DNA from: Mixta gaviniae
Lineage (GTDB): Bacteria; Pseudomonadota; Gammaproteobacteria; Enterobacterales; Enterobacteriaceae
Assembly: GCF_002953195.1 (NCBI RefSeq)
Contig: NZ_CP026377.1
Span: 3,844,001-3,908,000, forward strand
Direction: 5' to 3'
Length of the DNA stretch: 64,000 nt
The first letter of the stretch is position 1, and each line of letters begins with the position of its first letter. Below are positions 1 through 9,801 of the stretch, one piece after another. The position numbers and the translations under genes were made by a program. The notes beneath the pieces were generated by a model. The model saw only the letters and a program-made list of their open reading frames with translations, was not told where the DNA came from and made no database searches.

Positions 1-1003
1 CAAAGTTATTGAGACTGATGCGCGCTTCCGCGATATCGCGCTGCATGGTCAGCAGCTCTTTGCTGAGCCGGACATGAATGGATGAGAGATCTTCTACTTC
101 CTGTCGGATACGCACATCATTCGCGATGGCTTCCGGCAGCTTCCGGGTCAGGATATCCCTGATAACACTCTTTTTCGTTTCTTCACTCAGCGCCAGTGCT
201 CCCCCGCTTTTTTCTATCTTGTCGCTCGTCGCGTCCTGCAGTTCACTGATATGAGACAGCGCACGGAATTTTTCCGGGTTATCCAGCCAGTATTCGGTCC
301 CCATATCAAAAGGGTTAGCCGCGACGGCGACAATATTTAGCGCATCATGTTCCAGGGAAGTGAGCGCGATCAGGTCGTCCAAACGCGCACGCACGTTCTG
401 GCGCTTCACCTCTACGTTGGCGGCGTAATCGTCCTCATCCTCCACGTCCGCTACTTCATCGAAGCGGCTGAGAACGAACACCGTACGTTCAAGCAGGTTC
501 AGGGTACGGAAGAGCCATTCAAGGTCGGCCTTATGGCTCTCTTTTATCGGATTGGTGGAGTTCATGACATAGAGGATCAAATGCGCCTCACTGATGTACT
601 TTTTGGTCATGTCCTTGTATTTTTCGACAGCCCGGGTGTCTTCGTTGAACTGTTCTTTGAAGCCAAACAACCCGGGCGTGTCAATCAGGACAAAGTCCGA
701 TCCCACGTCGTACACTTTGACTTCGTTGGAAGATTCCTGATGGCTGATATTCATGCTCGCTTTATCGAGACGCCCCATCCAGGCGGCAGCTATTGAGGTT
801 TTCCCTTCGGAGAACCCTCCAATCAGCGCGATTTTTAATTTCCCGTTCGCGGCATTCTCTTTGGCCGCTTCAATTTTATTGATGAGCTGCACATCGACCG
901 GGACGCCGACCTTCTCACCCTGCTCAAGAAAGGCGGTGAGTTCATCCAGAATGTGAACATTGCGGGACTGCTGCGCTTTAAAAACATCCAGCGTTTTTTC
1001 CAT
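1..1003 (-). CDS. leoA: LeoA-like dynamin GTPase (3' part outside the window)
   Basis: This is a bacterial dynamin-like GTPase, partner of the upstream large dynamin; LeoA with LeoBC forms the Eleos (formerly 'Dynamins') anti-phage system. About 334 residues are visible, and the frame runs off the left edge. Seen: a P-loop GGFSEGKTS at about residues 62-70, switch DTPG at 108-111, and a degenerate G4 motif SRFD near 179-182, followed by a helical region. The GGFSEGKTSIAAAW stretch matches what I remember of LeoA from enterotoxigenic E. coli. The start is ATG at 1003, overlapping the stop of the upstream gene as TAATG, so the two are translationally coupled. The frame is open to the edge; a family length near 560-570 residues is expected. 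The family call is confident. The defence role is known for the family and inferred here. Confidence 0.85.
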   Translation of the reverse strand, partial: MEKTLDVFKAQQSRNVHILDELTAFLEQGEKVGVPVDVQLINKIEAAKENAANGKLKIALIGGFSEGKTSIAAAWMGRLDKASMNISHQESSNEVKVYDVGSDFVLIDTPGLFGFKEQFNEDTRAVEKYKDMTKKYISEAHLILYVMNSTNPIKESHKADLEWLFRTLNLLERTVFVLSRFDEVADVEDEDDYAANVEVKRQNVRARLDDLIALTSLEHDALNIVAVAANPFDMGTEYWLDNPEKFRALSHISELQDATSDKIEKSGGALALSEETKKSVIRDILTRKLPEAIANDVRIRQEVEDLSSIHVRLSKELLTMQRDIAEARISLNNF

Positions 1004-3201
1004 TACTTCGCTCCAGAAAAATCAATTCCAGTGGATAAAAGGCGTAATCCGGCCGCGGCCTGGATCAGGAGCTCATTGATGCCCGAAACCTGTTTCACAG
1101 GCTCCTCCAGCATGTCTTTAATCTCAGCGATTTTCTCTTGCAGCTCCGGGAAGGCTTTTTGAATGCCGTCGACAATGGCGTCGTTCATGTGGGCAGCCAC
1201 GTTGCTGAGATTTTTGTCAGCGGACTGCTTCTGCTGAGACATTTTGTAACTGGAGCTGATCATGCTGCGCAGGGCTTTGTAGGCCGCAAATGCCAGATTC
1301 GCCAGCGCCGGGCCGAGGACAAGCCACCCGGCGGGGTTCCAGAAAAGTAGCGCGCCGCCCGCGAGTGTCGCCAGAAGTCCCGTGACGTTGATGCCGTTAT
1401 CGATATCAATCGTGAGGGGAATATTACTGCTGAATCTGTGCGTCTGGAGGCGTGAAAAGGTATTGAGGATCCCGCGAGCGTGCTGCTGAAACTGCGCAAC
1501 AATGTCACTGATCTCTGACTGAAAGCGCTCAAGTTCGGCTTTAAGTATCCCTGGAAGAGACTTTTCAAGCGAAGCGTGCTCTAGGCTAATCATGGCCTCC
1601 AGCTCACTTTTAAAGCGATCGTTACTGATATCACCGTCAATCACTTTATAGATACGCTCGCGCGCATGATTGCGGAAACGACTAACGCTCTCCTCCGCGC
1701 GGTCAATCAGACGCTGGCGCAGTGATTTCAGTGCGTGATCAAGCTGCTTGTGTGCGCTGTTTTTGTCCTCATTAAGCTGCCAGACAAGTTTTGCGTAGGT
1801 GTCTGACTGCAGCACGCTCACCTGTGCGGCAATGTCATCCAGCACAACGCGGGTTTTCTGTATGTTCGATCGGGCAATTTTTGACTTGCTGTCGGCGACA
1901 AGCTGTTGTGTCAGTACGCGCGCAAGCGCTGAAACGCCCGTTTTTTCGAGCAATTCTTCCGGGGTAAAGGCTTTCAGGAACTTATCGCGACTCTTCGCGT
2001 TGGGCCCACCGGGGACCAGGTGTTCGGCCAGACTGAGAAAAGCAGGCATGGCGCTGACAACCAGCGTTTGACGATAGTTTTTACCCAACTGCTCGCGCAT
2101 TTTGTCGTCCAGATCCTGAATACTGTGCGCTTCATCCTCATTAACGAGGGGTCTTCCAAGCGCCATAGCATTCGTTACACGCTTATTGAACAACGTCCAG
2201 ACTTCAGTCTGCGCATTGAGATGTGACCTGATTTTCTCCAGTGTGCCGGGATTATCCTCATCACCTTTCTGCGGCGCCGTGGCTTTACTGGTGACATAAA
2301 AAACGGCGTGCGCTTTCTCGACCGCGCGCTGTATCTGCTCGCGCACCTTGCTCTCCTTACCTTCAATACCGGGTACGTCCAGCAGGGCAAAGCGCTGACC
2401 GCACGACTCAAAAGGATAGAGAGTGGCGTCCAAGGTGAAATCGGACATACCCGTGCCGATGATTTCACCGTCCGCCAGTGCGTTCAGTTCGGCAAACTTT
2501 TCATCCATCCGCGCGCGCTGCTTCAGCATCGTCTGCCGTTGTGCATCACAGTCCGCTTTCTGCACGGCAAACGATTGTGTTTCCTGATGAATTTCTGCCT
2601 CTAATGCCTGCTGCTTCTGTTTCACCTGACGCCACTGCTTTTGCTCTTGAGATAAGATCCAAAGAGCCAGTAGCCGACGTATTGCTGACCAGCGCGTCTT
2701 CTGATCCTCAATCAACGTACTCAGCCGCGACAATTCTTTATCGAGTTCAGCTTCGCGATCTGAGTAGCGGCCTCGCACCTCCGCCAGGGCCTGACTTAGA
2801 GAGGCTGCTAATGCTTCGTTTTCTTTTAAAGCCCGATCCGCGTTTTCAAGCGCCTCTGGTGAGAGATCGTGTTGCTGCTGAAACTGGCGAAACGCTGCCT
2901 GCCTGGTGAGCTTTGTATTCTCTTGGAGCAGGATGCGCAGTGCCTCAATGACCGTTGATTTTCCCGCATTCGTCTCCCCGTAAAAGGCGATGATAAACGT
3001 CTCCCATTCAGCATTAGAACGCAGGCTGTCAATTGCCTCGTTCAGGCGTGTCTGGAAACTCTCAAGTTGAAGGCGGGCATTGCTGTTAGCTTTCTGTAAG
3101 GCAGGGTCGTTTACAGGCAGGGTAAGGTTGTCGAGAATTCGTTCTACTTCCTGCGAGATTTTTTTATAGACCTGCGTAGAGGTCTCACTGGCAACAGACA
3201 T
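1003..3201 (-). CDS. leoBC: LeoBC-like large dynamin GTPase
   Basis: A 732-residue dynamin-family GTPase, first gene of a two-gene operon with the LeoA-like gene. Seen: P-loop GETNAGKS at about residues 75-82, a long charged coiled-coil segment at about 100-230, switch DVPG near 277, and an FNKR element that may serve as G4. After the helical region comes a hydrophobic hairpin near 605-637 (LLATLAGGALLFWNPAGW and following), the kind of paddle used by bacterial dynamins to insert into membrane. A strong Shine-Dalgarno (AAGGA) lies about 7 bases before the ATG at 3201. Length and architecture fit the LeoBC partner of Eleos systems, where membrane remodelling after phage infection is the proposed role. 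Alternative: a generic dynamin family ATPase outside Eleos, made less likely by the LeoA partner. Confidence 0.8.
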   Translation of the reverse strand: MSVASETSTQVYKKISQEVERILDNLTLPVNDPALQKANSNARLQLESFQTRLNEAIDSLRSNAEWETFIIAFYGETNAGKSTVIEALRILLQENTKLTRQAAFRQFQQQHDLSPEALENADRALKENEALAASLSQALAEVRGRYSDREAELDKELSRLSTLIEDQKTRWSAIRRLLALWILSQEQKQWRQVKQKQQALEAEIHQETQSFAVQKADCDAQRQTMLKQRARMDEKFAELNALADGEIIGTGMSDFTLDATLYPFESCGQRFALLDVPGIEGKESKVREQIQRAVEKAHAVFYVTSKATAPQKGDEDNPGTLEKIRSHLNAQTEVWTLFNKRVTNAMALGRPLVNEDEAHSIQDLDDKMREQLGKNYRQTLVVSAMPAFLSLAEHLVPGGPNAKSRDKFLKAFTPEELLEKTGVSALARVLTQQLVADSKSKIARSNIQKTRVVLDDIAAQVSVLQSDTYAKLVWQLNEDKNSAHKQLDHALKSLRQRLIDRAEESVSRFRNHARERIYKVIDGDISNDRFKSELEAMISLEHASLEKSLPGILKAELERFQSEISDIVAQFQQHARGILNTFSRLQTHRFSSNIPLTIDIDNGINVTGLLATLAGGALLFWNPAGWLVLGPALANLAFAAYKALRSMISSSYKMSQQKQSADKNLSNVAAHMNDAIVDGIQKAFPELQEKIAEIKDMLEEPVKQVSGINELLIQAAAGLRLLSTGIDFSGAK

Positions 3202-3704
3202 GCAACATCCTTTTGAATTGATCCATTTGGCGTGGCTGTAATAGGCAGCGTGGGCAGTAACCGCTCAGGTAAAACTTCTGACCGCAGCCCTCCGCGTCAC
3301 CCAGAGCCTAAAGTTGTTGGCTGGTTCAGGCGCGCCGATCATATACACAGCACTCATCGTTGAATCGGCAGAATGAGAAATTCCTTTAATGGAAACGAGG
3401 CAAAAAAGTCATTTAATCGGGCAAGAGAAATGATCCAATGCGCCCATAAACGTCACGACGGCCAGACAGTATCTCTTTAACTTTCCTACAAGGCTTTTTG
3501 ATCCAATGTTGATTAAGCCCTGGATGTGATTTTTTGGTAGGGATTAGTGTGAAAATGTGATCACAAAACTGATCACCGAAACAGTGATAAAAACTACCAA
3601 ATGGTAAACAACGTAATGATCAAGCATTCTTAAAAAATGTATAACCTTTATAAAAATCAGGTGCAGATAAGTTACAAGAGGCTTCCTTGCCTCACTGTAA
3701 GGTT
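3202..3704. promoter_or_regulatory. 503-bp gap with inverted repeats (upstream of leoBC)
   Basis: No gene is visible. It lies upstream of the leftward leoBC and downstream of the leftward helicase gene, so it should hold the leoBC promoter and possibly the helicase terminator. Seen: an inverted repeat TTTGGTAG (3533-3540) and CTACCAAA (3594-3601), a perfect palindrome TGTGATCACA near 3555-3565, a further GATCAC/GTGAT cluster just after it, and TACCA-AA-TGGTA at 3595-3606. These could be operator half-sites. The function is inference. Confidence 0.35.
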
Positions 3705-6700
3705 TTACTCTGATCCTTCTCCGTCAATGATAGACAAAACTCTATCTAAATAAGTCTTACTCATCTTGCTTTCGGTCGCTTCACGCAGATATTTAGGTAT
3801 ACGCTCTACAAACTCAGAGCGTGACAGCGGCTGATGCTCAACTAAAGCTTCAATCATAGCAGGGCGTAGCAATTTACTTTCATCTGCAATATAGGGACAC
3901 TCTATGTCTATCACCTCTCTGGCAAAACGTTCAAGCCGCAATCTAAGCGGCTCAGCACTATCGCTAAAAGCTGTTACATTCGCACTGGCTTCATGTTCTT
4001 CAACAACTAATTGTTCGATAGCCTGCTCTTCAGAATATTCATGTTCAGGAACTGTGGTTTTTAATTGATGTAATTCACGAATAATAGGTTCCAAAACCTC
4101 TTCAGGATTACTGAACCAATCTGTGGACCATATACGACGAATCCGCCATCCCAGTCCCTCTAACACATCCTGCCGTAAGCGATCCCTGTCACGAGCGGAC
4201 TTAGCAGAATGGTAAGTCGCACCATCACACTCAATCCCCATCAAATAACGTCCCTGCTTACCGGGATCACGAACCGCAATATCGATAAAGAATCCGGCTA
4301 CCCCGACCTGAGGTTCACAACGAAAGCCAGCATTTTCCAGCGCTGTAATAACGGCCACTTCAAAATCACTATCCGGCGCTTTTCCGGTAATCTGAGAAAG
4401 CCCATCCATGTTGCCCTTTTCAGCAAAGTGCAAAAAGCCGCGTAAGGCCTGAACGCCACGCTTAGATGTTTCTGTCACCTGAACATCTTCCGCTCGCATT
4501 GAACTGAAAACATGCATTCTTTTTTTAGAACGAGTGAAAAGAACGTTTAAGCGACGCCAGCCGACATCTGAGTTGATAGGGCCAAAGCGTTGATATACTT
4601 TGCCATCAGCCTCACCCGGCCCATAAGTAAACGAAATAAAGATGACATCGCGCTCATCGCCCTGAACGTTTTCGAGGTTCTTAACAAAGAGTGCATCGCT
4701 TTTCGTTCTTAACCGATCAATAGCTGCATCAGCTTGAGAGTCTTCACGACACATTTCGTCAATGGCTCGTTCAATTTGTTCACGCTGCTTTGAGTTCATG
4801 GCTACGATCCCCAAAGACTCCTCAGGTGAATGAATTGCATGTAAAGCCACAGCCTTGGCAATAACCCGAGCTTCTTCAATATTATGCTGAGTAATAAAAC
4901 GACCGTTTTTAACGAAGCTGAATTTAACGCCATACTCTGGAGCATGAGCGTTAGGTGAAGGGAAAACAACTAAATCGCTGTTATAAAAATGACGGTTAGA
5001 GTAGGCAATCAGGCTCTCGTGCTGAGAACGATAATGCCATCTTAAACGGCGCATTTTGAAAAGCGGCAAAGAGGCATCAAGAATACTGTCAGTCTGACTT
5101 ACTGCAGCAGTGTCTTCGTCATCATCATCAATGCCTGCACGATCAAAGAAGCTGGTTGGCGGAAGCTGTTTAGGGTCACCAACTACGACAATTTGCTTAC
5201 CGCGCGCGATAACTCCCAACGCATCCTCAGGCTTAACCTGTGAAGCTTCATCCATCACAACAAGATCAAATTCAATGTCACCCGGTTGAAGGTAATTAGC
5301 CGCAGACATTGGCCCCATCATAAAACAGGGCTTCAACTGGAGCAGTGCGCGACCGGCTCGATTAATAAGTTGACGAATCGGAACGTGCCGCGTCTTCTTG
5401 CCGGTCTCGTTTCTGATAAGAGCCATTTCCGTGTAGTCTGCTTTTCTTCCCCCTGATGCGCCCTGGGGAACCGGATTGCTTGCAATGACGGCTGCTATAC
5501 GTTCACGCTGTAATTTCTGAAGCGCCTTGTCATAGTCACGAAATGTTTTTTGCATGGCGCTCCGGCTATTACCCGACACCCGTAGAAGATGCGGACGTTC
5601 AGAAGCAACTTCGCGCGCCAGCTGATCGAAAATAGCCACCTGCAAGCCGGTATCGATTTGTTCAATTGCAAGTGTATGGCTCATGATCGCATCACGGATA
5701 CGCTGTAGCCCGTTACTTTCAATAGCTTTAGATACGCGGGTAAAATTAAGCCAACCATTTAACCATCGAGGTTTAGATATTGCTTCTTTATTACGCTCTA
5801 TTAATGCGGAGAGACGATCCTGGCATCGCTGTTGCCATTGCACAATATCAAGCTGAGTCTCCTGTGCAAAATTCATTTGCCGGTCTGTTTGAATTTGCCA
5901 CTTATGCTCAAGGGCGTGAAAATGCTGTTGCAGGCTTCGGTACTCATCGCCGCCGGATAAATTTTTGATAGCATCAGCCAAATCAGAGTTGTGGGTTTTT
6001 TCACGCATTTTTTCTGTAAAAGTAATGGTTTCACTCATCACATTTAGAAGACGCGTATTATCTTTACTTGCTCCGAAAGCCATTTCATTTGCTATCGCAA
6101 AAATATCGCCAGGCAACATATCTTCACCTAAAATACGCTGCTTTTCTTGTATTTGATGCAAGATGACGATCTTTTCATTTACTGTCTCCAAAGTAAGTTG
6201 CTCAGCTGTAAACCATTGCTGTATTGGAAACAGTGCATCCTTAAGGTTGGCTATAAGTGGTGAAAAAATATTTGTGTTACCGGCCAGTGTTTGAACGTTT
6301 TCAGGGAACAAAACGTTTGATGGGATAGTTTCTTCAAACTCTTTCAGTTTGGTCAGATGCTGCGAGATTTGAGTATCCACACCCTGATGTTTTAACTGCT
6401 GGATACCTTTGAAAATCTGACTATCCAAAGTGAGTAAAGCGCTGCCTATGGCAACGTTAGCGCCGAAGCCGATACCCCAGACACTACGCACTTTGCTATA
6501 CCAGTCTCGAAGCTGCCGCATCTGGTTCGGCTCGGTTTCTAATCCTTGATAAAGCTCACCGAAAATTTGGCTAAAATTACGTGCCTCAAACTCAGTTAGT
6601 TCTTGAGCATACTGACGAAGCTTGGGCAGTTCATCATAAAGCGTCTTCCATTTTGTATTAGGTTCGCTGGATAAGCCGACTAGCGTATTTTTGGCTTGTC

Positions 6701-9386
6701 GCCATGAGCCGCTTAACCAGCTAAATAAGCCAGAGTCTTTCAAGCTGCTTTCAATAGTCTTCAGCTGTTCATCATCAGTTACTTTATTCAGTACAAAGCG
6801 TGACTTTAACTGGTCGCGCAGGGTATGTAACGATGCCAACCGCTGGCTTAACTCTTCGATCAGCAGCTCGATACCATCATCATCGAACCTTTCATGTCTG
6901 TATTTAACTAAATCGCCAGGTAGCTCAAAAGCAACATAAATAAATGTCGCTATTTGACTAAAACCTTGCTGAGTAACAGGAAATCTTTCGGAAACAGAAG
7001 ATGGTAAAGATTCAAGTAGTGCGGAAAGATGCTCACGATCTGCTTCAAAAGAAACATACATTTGCTCTAAACTACGAATCAGACGTACGACATCAGCAAG
7101 CGTGGTCACGCTATCCAGACCAAATGTTTTAGCGATATTCGGGAAGTCAGGCGCAAAAGTCCCTTCCTCAAGGAGACGCAATTTTTCAGGCATCAGGTAG
7201 TCAGCCATATGACGATAATCAGCCTGAACGACATTGAAATCCATCAGCCAATTTTTTAAATGTTCAACCTTATTGTCATCAAGCCTGGAGTAAGCCTGAA
7301 AATCAGCTTCAGCGGGCAGATCCGGAAGTCGACCGGACAACTCAACTAACTGAGTCTGCCAGCTCATTTCGTCATGATTGGCAGTAACAATCGAATACTG
7401 ATTTAGAAAATCTGAGAGTGCCTGCTGCCATGAGATTAGCGCTACATTCCATTCATTCAGAACTGAAACAATTCTATCACTGTCGAAAAGCTGGATATCG
7501 ACGTTATTGATGCCATACCAGGGATGCTCCAATAGTTCAGCCTGCTCACCGACCTGTTGACGAAATTCCACAACGACATCTTTAAACTCTTTGATTTGGT
7601 CACGTAGTCTTAACTGCGCCACGCGATTCAATTTCTGCCCGGAAAGGTTTTCTATATGCAGTTGAGTTGGATCGATACCCAGTTCGCGTCGATAGCGTGT
7701 CGCCCCGGTCAAAATCTGGTGAACAGTAAGCTCGGTATGCCTCCAGATCTCATTAATTTCCTGAGCGTAACTGTTTAACTGACTCTTTAAATCTTCATAG
7801 CGTGAAATCTCTGCGTCAATTTGCGCAGGCGTTTTTTGCAATGACGGATTATGCAGCCTTTTCTGAATATCCTCTAAAACCTTACGCTTATGCGATTTAT
7901 GACTGTGAAGTTCCAGACAAAAATCACCTAATCCCGCCTTATCAAGTCTGTGTTTTACCACCTCTAGCGCAGCGAGCTTTTCCGCAACAAAGAGAACCTT
8001 TTTCCCATTTAGCATCGCAGCGGCAATAAGGTTCGTTATTGTTTGTGATTTCCCCGTCCCTGGTGGGCCTTCGATTACCAAATTTTCGCCGTTTACAGCA
8101 TCAATCAGAGCGCTATGCTGCGAACTATCAGCATCATAAATAAGCGGAAATTTTTCATGAATGTTATCGAGAGTATCGATCGAATACTCCCTGGACAAGC
8201 TCCCTGTATTCGAATTATTTCCCGCCTGAGATGTAAAGAGGCGTTTGATCACTTCATGATTCAGTAAGTTTTTACTGCCTTGAGGCCAACGCTCTGGATC
8301 AAGATCCAGATACATCAGCATCTTGCTGAAGTTTAATAAGCTCAATGCTCCGTAGCGACGCACTTTCCAGCGCGGCTTATTCTTTTCGATGATTGCCTGT
8401 ATTTGCTTGAAGTAAGTTTCAGGCAACATCTCGTCATCAAGGCTGGGCAAGGCAATACCAAAATCGCCCTGTAATTTTTCATGCAGCGACAAATTAGGGA
8501 TAATATCTTCCCCGGTATAACGTAAGTGGTAACGATAGAGGCCGGCCTGTGGATCGAGCTTACCTTTCTCAAGCGTTACCGGAACAGTAAAGAGTGGAGC
8601 AAGTCGAGCCTTATCTGAATCTTCACTTTCATACCATTCCAGAAAGCCAAGGGACAAATAGAGAATACCGGCCCCCGTCTCTTCAATTGCAACCTGCGCC
8701 TTACCATGGATAGAGCGCAACACGGCTTCCAGCTCGGCTGGATAGTAAAGTGTCTGAATTTGGTCATCAGTCAGAGATGCATGAACTGATGGTTTACGCA
8801 ACGGCTTGCCCGCTTTCGTATCGCGCTCAAACTCACCGATATCTTTGTAACCAAGCCGGGTAAGAAGAGAATCCAGATGCTCGCCTGGAAGGTTGGAGTT
8901 AGCCTCAGTACTTCTGATGCCTGCTAAAGAGCCCCCGTTTTCTTGCAGATGCTCAAGGATGACATCTCTTGCTTTGATTACCAGCTCATAATCTTCTGAT
9001 GAGATATTGTTTTGAGCGCTGCTCAGCAACTCATAGCTGGTATTGATACCCAGTTTTCCAGCCCAGGTTTTCGCATCGGGCAAGGGTTTCGTGGCTTTTT
9101 CTTCTGCTGAAGAGGCATTTTTTTCCAGATAACCAAATTGCTGTAACTGTGCTTTGGTCGGATCCGGAACAGGAGCGAACTGCATGACCTGTTCTGACCT
9201 GAGGGTTTGAAATAGCTGATCTGGCAGCTCATTGATGATACGTAAGGAAGAGTGCTTTTGGTTAACCGGAAAATTTAATAGCCGGTTTCGTGAAGTCAAA
9301 TCCAGCAATTTACGCCGCATATCCTCAAGTGATTTAAGGATATACCCTTGAGATTCGTCATCGATTGAAGAAGAGTGTTCCGCCAT
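3705..9386 (-). CDS. Giant DUF4011-type SF1 helicase with C-terminal nuclease-like domain
   Basis: A 1893-residue protein with N-terminal DUF4011-type region, a split superfamily 1 DNA/RNA helicase and a C-terminal restriction-endonuclease-like domain. Seen: Walker A GPPGTGKS near residues 437-445, Walker B DEASQ near 1379, GDPKQLPPTSFF near 1405, a motif V/VI region with NVQGDERDVIFISFTYG, and a Vsr/MTES_1575-like domain around 1690-1770 (FFIDIAVRDP, GIECDGATYH, RDRLRQDVLEGLGW) with plausible PD-(D/E)XK acidic residues. A helical DUF3320-like tail follows. About 500-600 residues between the Walker motifs are coiled-coil rich. The Shine-Dalgarno AAGGT lies 7 bases before the ATG at 9386. It stands alone, divergent from hsdR. 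Such proteins recur in defence islands; the exact mechanism is not established and no phage-defence phenotype is claimed here. Confidence 0.8.
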   Translation of the reverse strand: MAEHSSSIDDESQGYILKSLEDMRRKLLDLTSRNRLLNFPVNQKHSSLRIINELPDQLFQTLRSEQVMQFAPVPDPTKAQLQQFGYLEKNASSAEEKATKPLPDAKTWAGKLGINTSYELLSSAQNNISSEDYELVIKARDVILEHLQENGGSLAGIRSTEANSNLPGEHLDSLLTRLGYKDIGEFERDTKAGKPLRKPSVHASLTDDQIQTLYYPAELEAVLRSIHGKAQVAIEETGAGILYLSLGFLEWYESEDSDKARLAPLFTVPVTLEKGKLDPQAGLYRYHLRYTGEDIIPNLSLHEKLQGDFGIALPSLDDEMLPETYFKQIQAIIEKNKPRWKVRRYGALSLLNFSKMLMYLDLDPERWPQGSKNLLNHEVIKRLFTSQAGNNSNTGSLSREYSIDTLDNIHEKFPLIYDADSSQHSALIDAVNGENLVIEGPPGTGKSQTITNLIAAAMLNGKKVLFVAEKLAALEVVKHRLDKAGLGDFCLELHSHKSHKRKVLEDIQKRLHNPSLQKTPAQIDAEISRYEDLKSQLNSYAQEINEIWRHTELTVHQILTGATRYRRELGIDPTQLHIENLSGQKLNRVAQLRLRDQIKEFKDVVVEFRQQVGEQAELLEHPWYGINNVDIQLFDSDRIVSVLNEWNVALISWQQALSDFLNQYSIVTANHDEMSWQTQLVELSGRLPDLPAEADFQAYSRLDDNKVEHLKNWLMDFNVVQADYRHMADYLMPEKLRLLEEGTFAPDFPNIAKTFGLDSVTTLADVVRLIRSLEQMYVSFEADREHLSALLESLPSSVSERFPVTQQGFSQIATFIYVAFELPGDLVKYRHERFDDDGIELLIEELSQRLASLHTLRDQLKSRFVLNKVTDDEQLKTIESSLKDSGLFSWLSGSWRQAKNTLVGLSSEPNTKWKTLYDELPKLRQYAQELTEFEARNFSQIFGELYQGLETEPNQMRQLRDWYSKVRSVWGIGFGANVAIGSALLTLDSQIFKGIQQLKHQGVDTQISQHLTKLKEFEETIPSNVLFPENVQTLAGNTNIFSPLIANLKDALFPIQQWFTAEQLTLETVNEKIVILHQIQEKQRILGEDMLPGDIFAIANEMAFGASKDNTRLLNVMSETITFTEKMREKTHNSDLADAIKNLSGGDEYRSLQQHFHALEHKWQIQTDRQMNFAQETQLDIVQWQQRCQDRLSALIERNKEAISKPRWLNGWLNFTRVSKAIESNGLQRIRDAIMSHTLAIEQIDTGLQVAIFDQLAREVASERPHLLRVSGNSRSAMQKTFRDYDKALQKLQRERIAAVIASNPVPQGASGGRKADYTEMALIRNETGKKTRHVPIRQLINRAGRALLQLKPCFMMGPMSAANYLQPGDIEFDLVVMDEASQVKPEDALGVIARGKQIVVVGDPKQLPPTSFFDRAGIDDDDEDTAAVSQTDSILDASLPLFKMRRLRWHYRSQHESLIAYSNRHFYNSDLVVFPSPNAHAPEYGVKFSFVKNGRFITQHNIEEARVIAKAVALHAIHSPEESLGIVAMNSKQREQIERAIDEMCREDSQADAAIDRLRTKSDALFVKNLENVQGDERDVIFISFTYGPGEADGKVYQRFGPINSDVGWRRLNVLFTRSKKRMHVFSSMRAEDVQVTETSKRGVQALRGFLHFAEKGNMDGLSQITGKAPDSDFEVAVITALENAGFRCEPQVGVAGFFIDIAVRDPGKQGRYLMGIECDGATYHSAKSARDRDRLRQDVLEGLGWRIRRIWSTDWFSNPEEVLEPIIRELHQLKTTVPEHEYSEEQAIEQLVVEEHEASANVTAFSDSAEPLRLRLERFAREVIDIECPYIADESKLLRPAMIEALVEHQPLSRSEFVERIPKYLREATESKMSKTYLDRVLSIIDGEGSE

Positions 9387-9801
9387 TTCAAACCTTGTAG
9401 ATCATTAGCAAAAGATTAAAAATTCACCAACCTGCCTGTTTTCAATGTCTTTCAGGAATAAAAGCCGTGCCGCTTAAAGTCATTCTGGCTGTCATGACAA
9501 GCTTTGTTTTTATTGCTAAAGCTGGTGAATTCAGAGACAGACCTTACCGGACAAGGGGCTTTTTTAACCTGAATAATCCAACCGGTAAGCATCGCGATAG
9601 CAAAATCATACCCTGAGCATTGATGAACACAAGAGGATAATCAATAAGGGAGGTTTAACAAAAGGCACAAAACTGCATATTTGACTTAGTAAGGTCAAAG
9701 ATCTCACCGAGCTGATTTTGTTGGCTAAAGGCATTAACCAAGCACTTTATTTGTGCAAAAATAGGTCCATATTCCTTCACTTTTATCTGACCGGAAATGC
9801 T
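9387..9801. promoter_or_regulatory. Divergent promoter region, helicase gene / hsdR
   Basis: A 415-bp gap between the leftward helicase gene and the rightward type I restriction operon, so it must contain both promoters. One compact inverted repeat, TTTGAC (9680-9685) and GTCAAA (9694-9699) separated by 8 bases, lies about 100 bp before hsdR and could be an operator. No gene is recognised here; the in-frame extension of hsdR from 9718 is unlikely to be translated. Confidence 0.35.
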
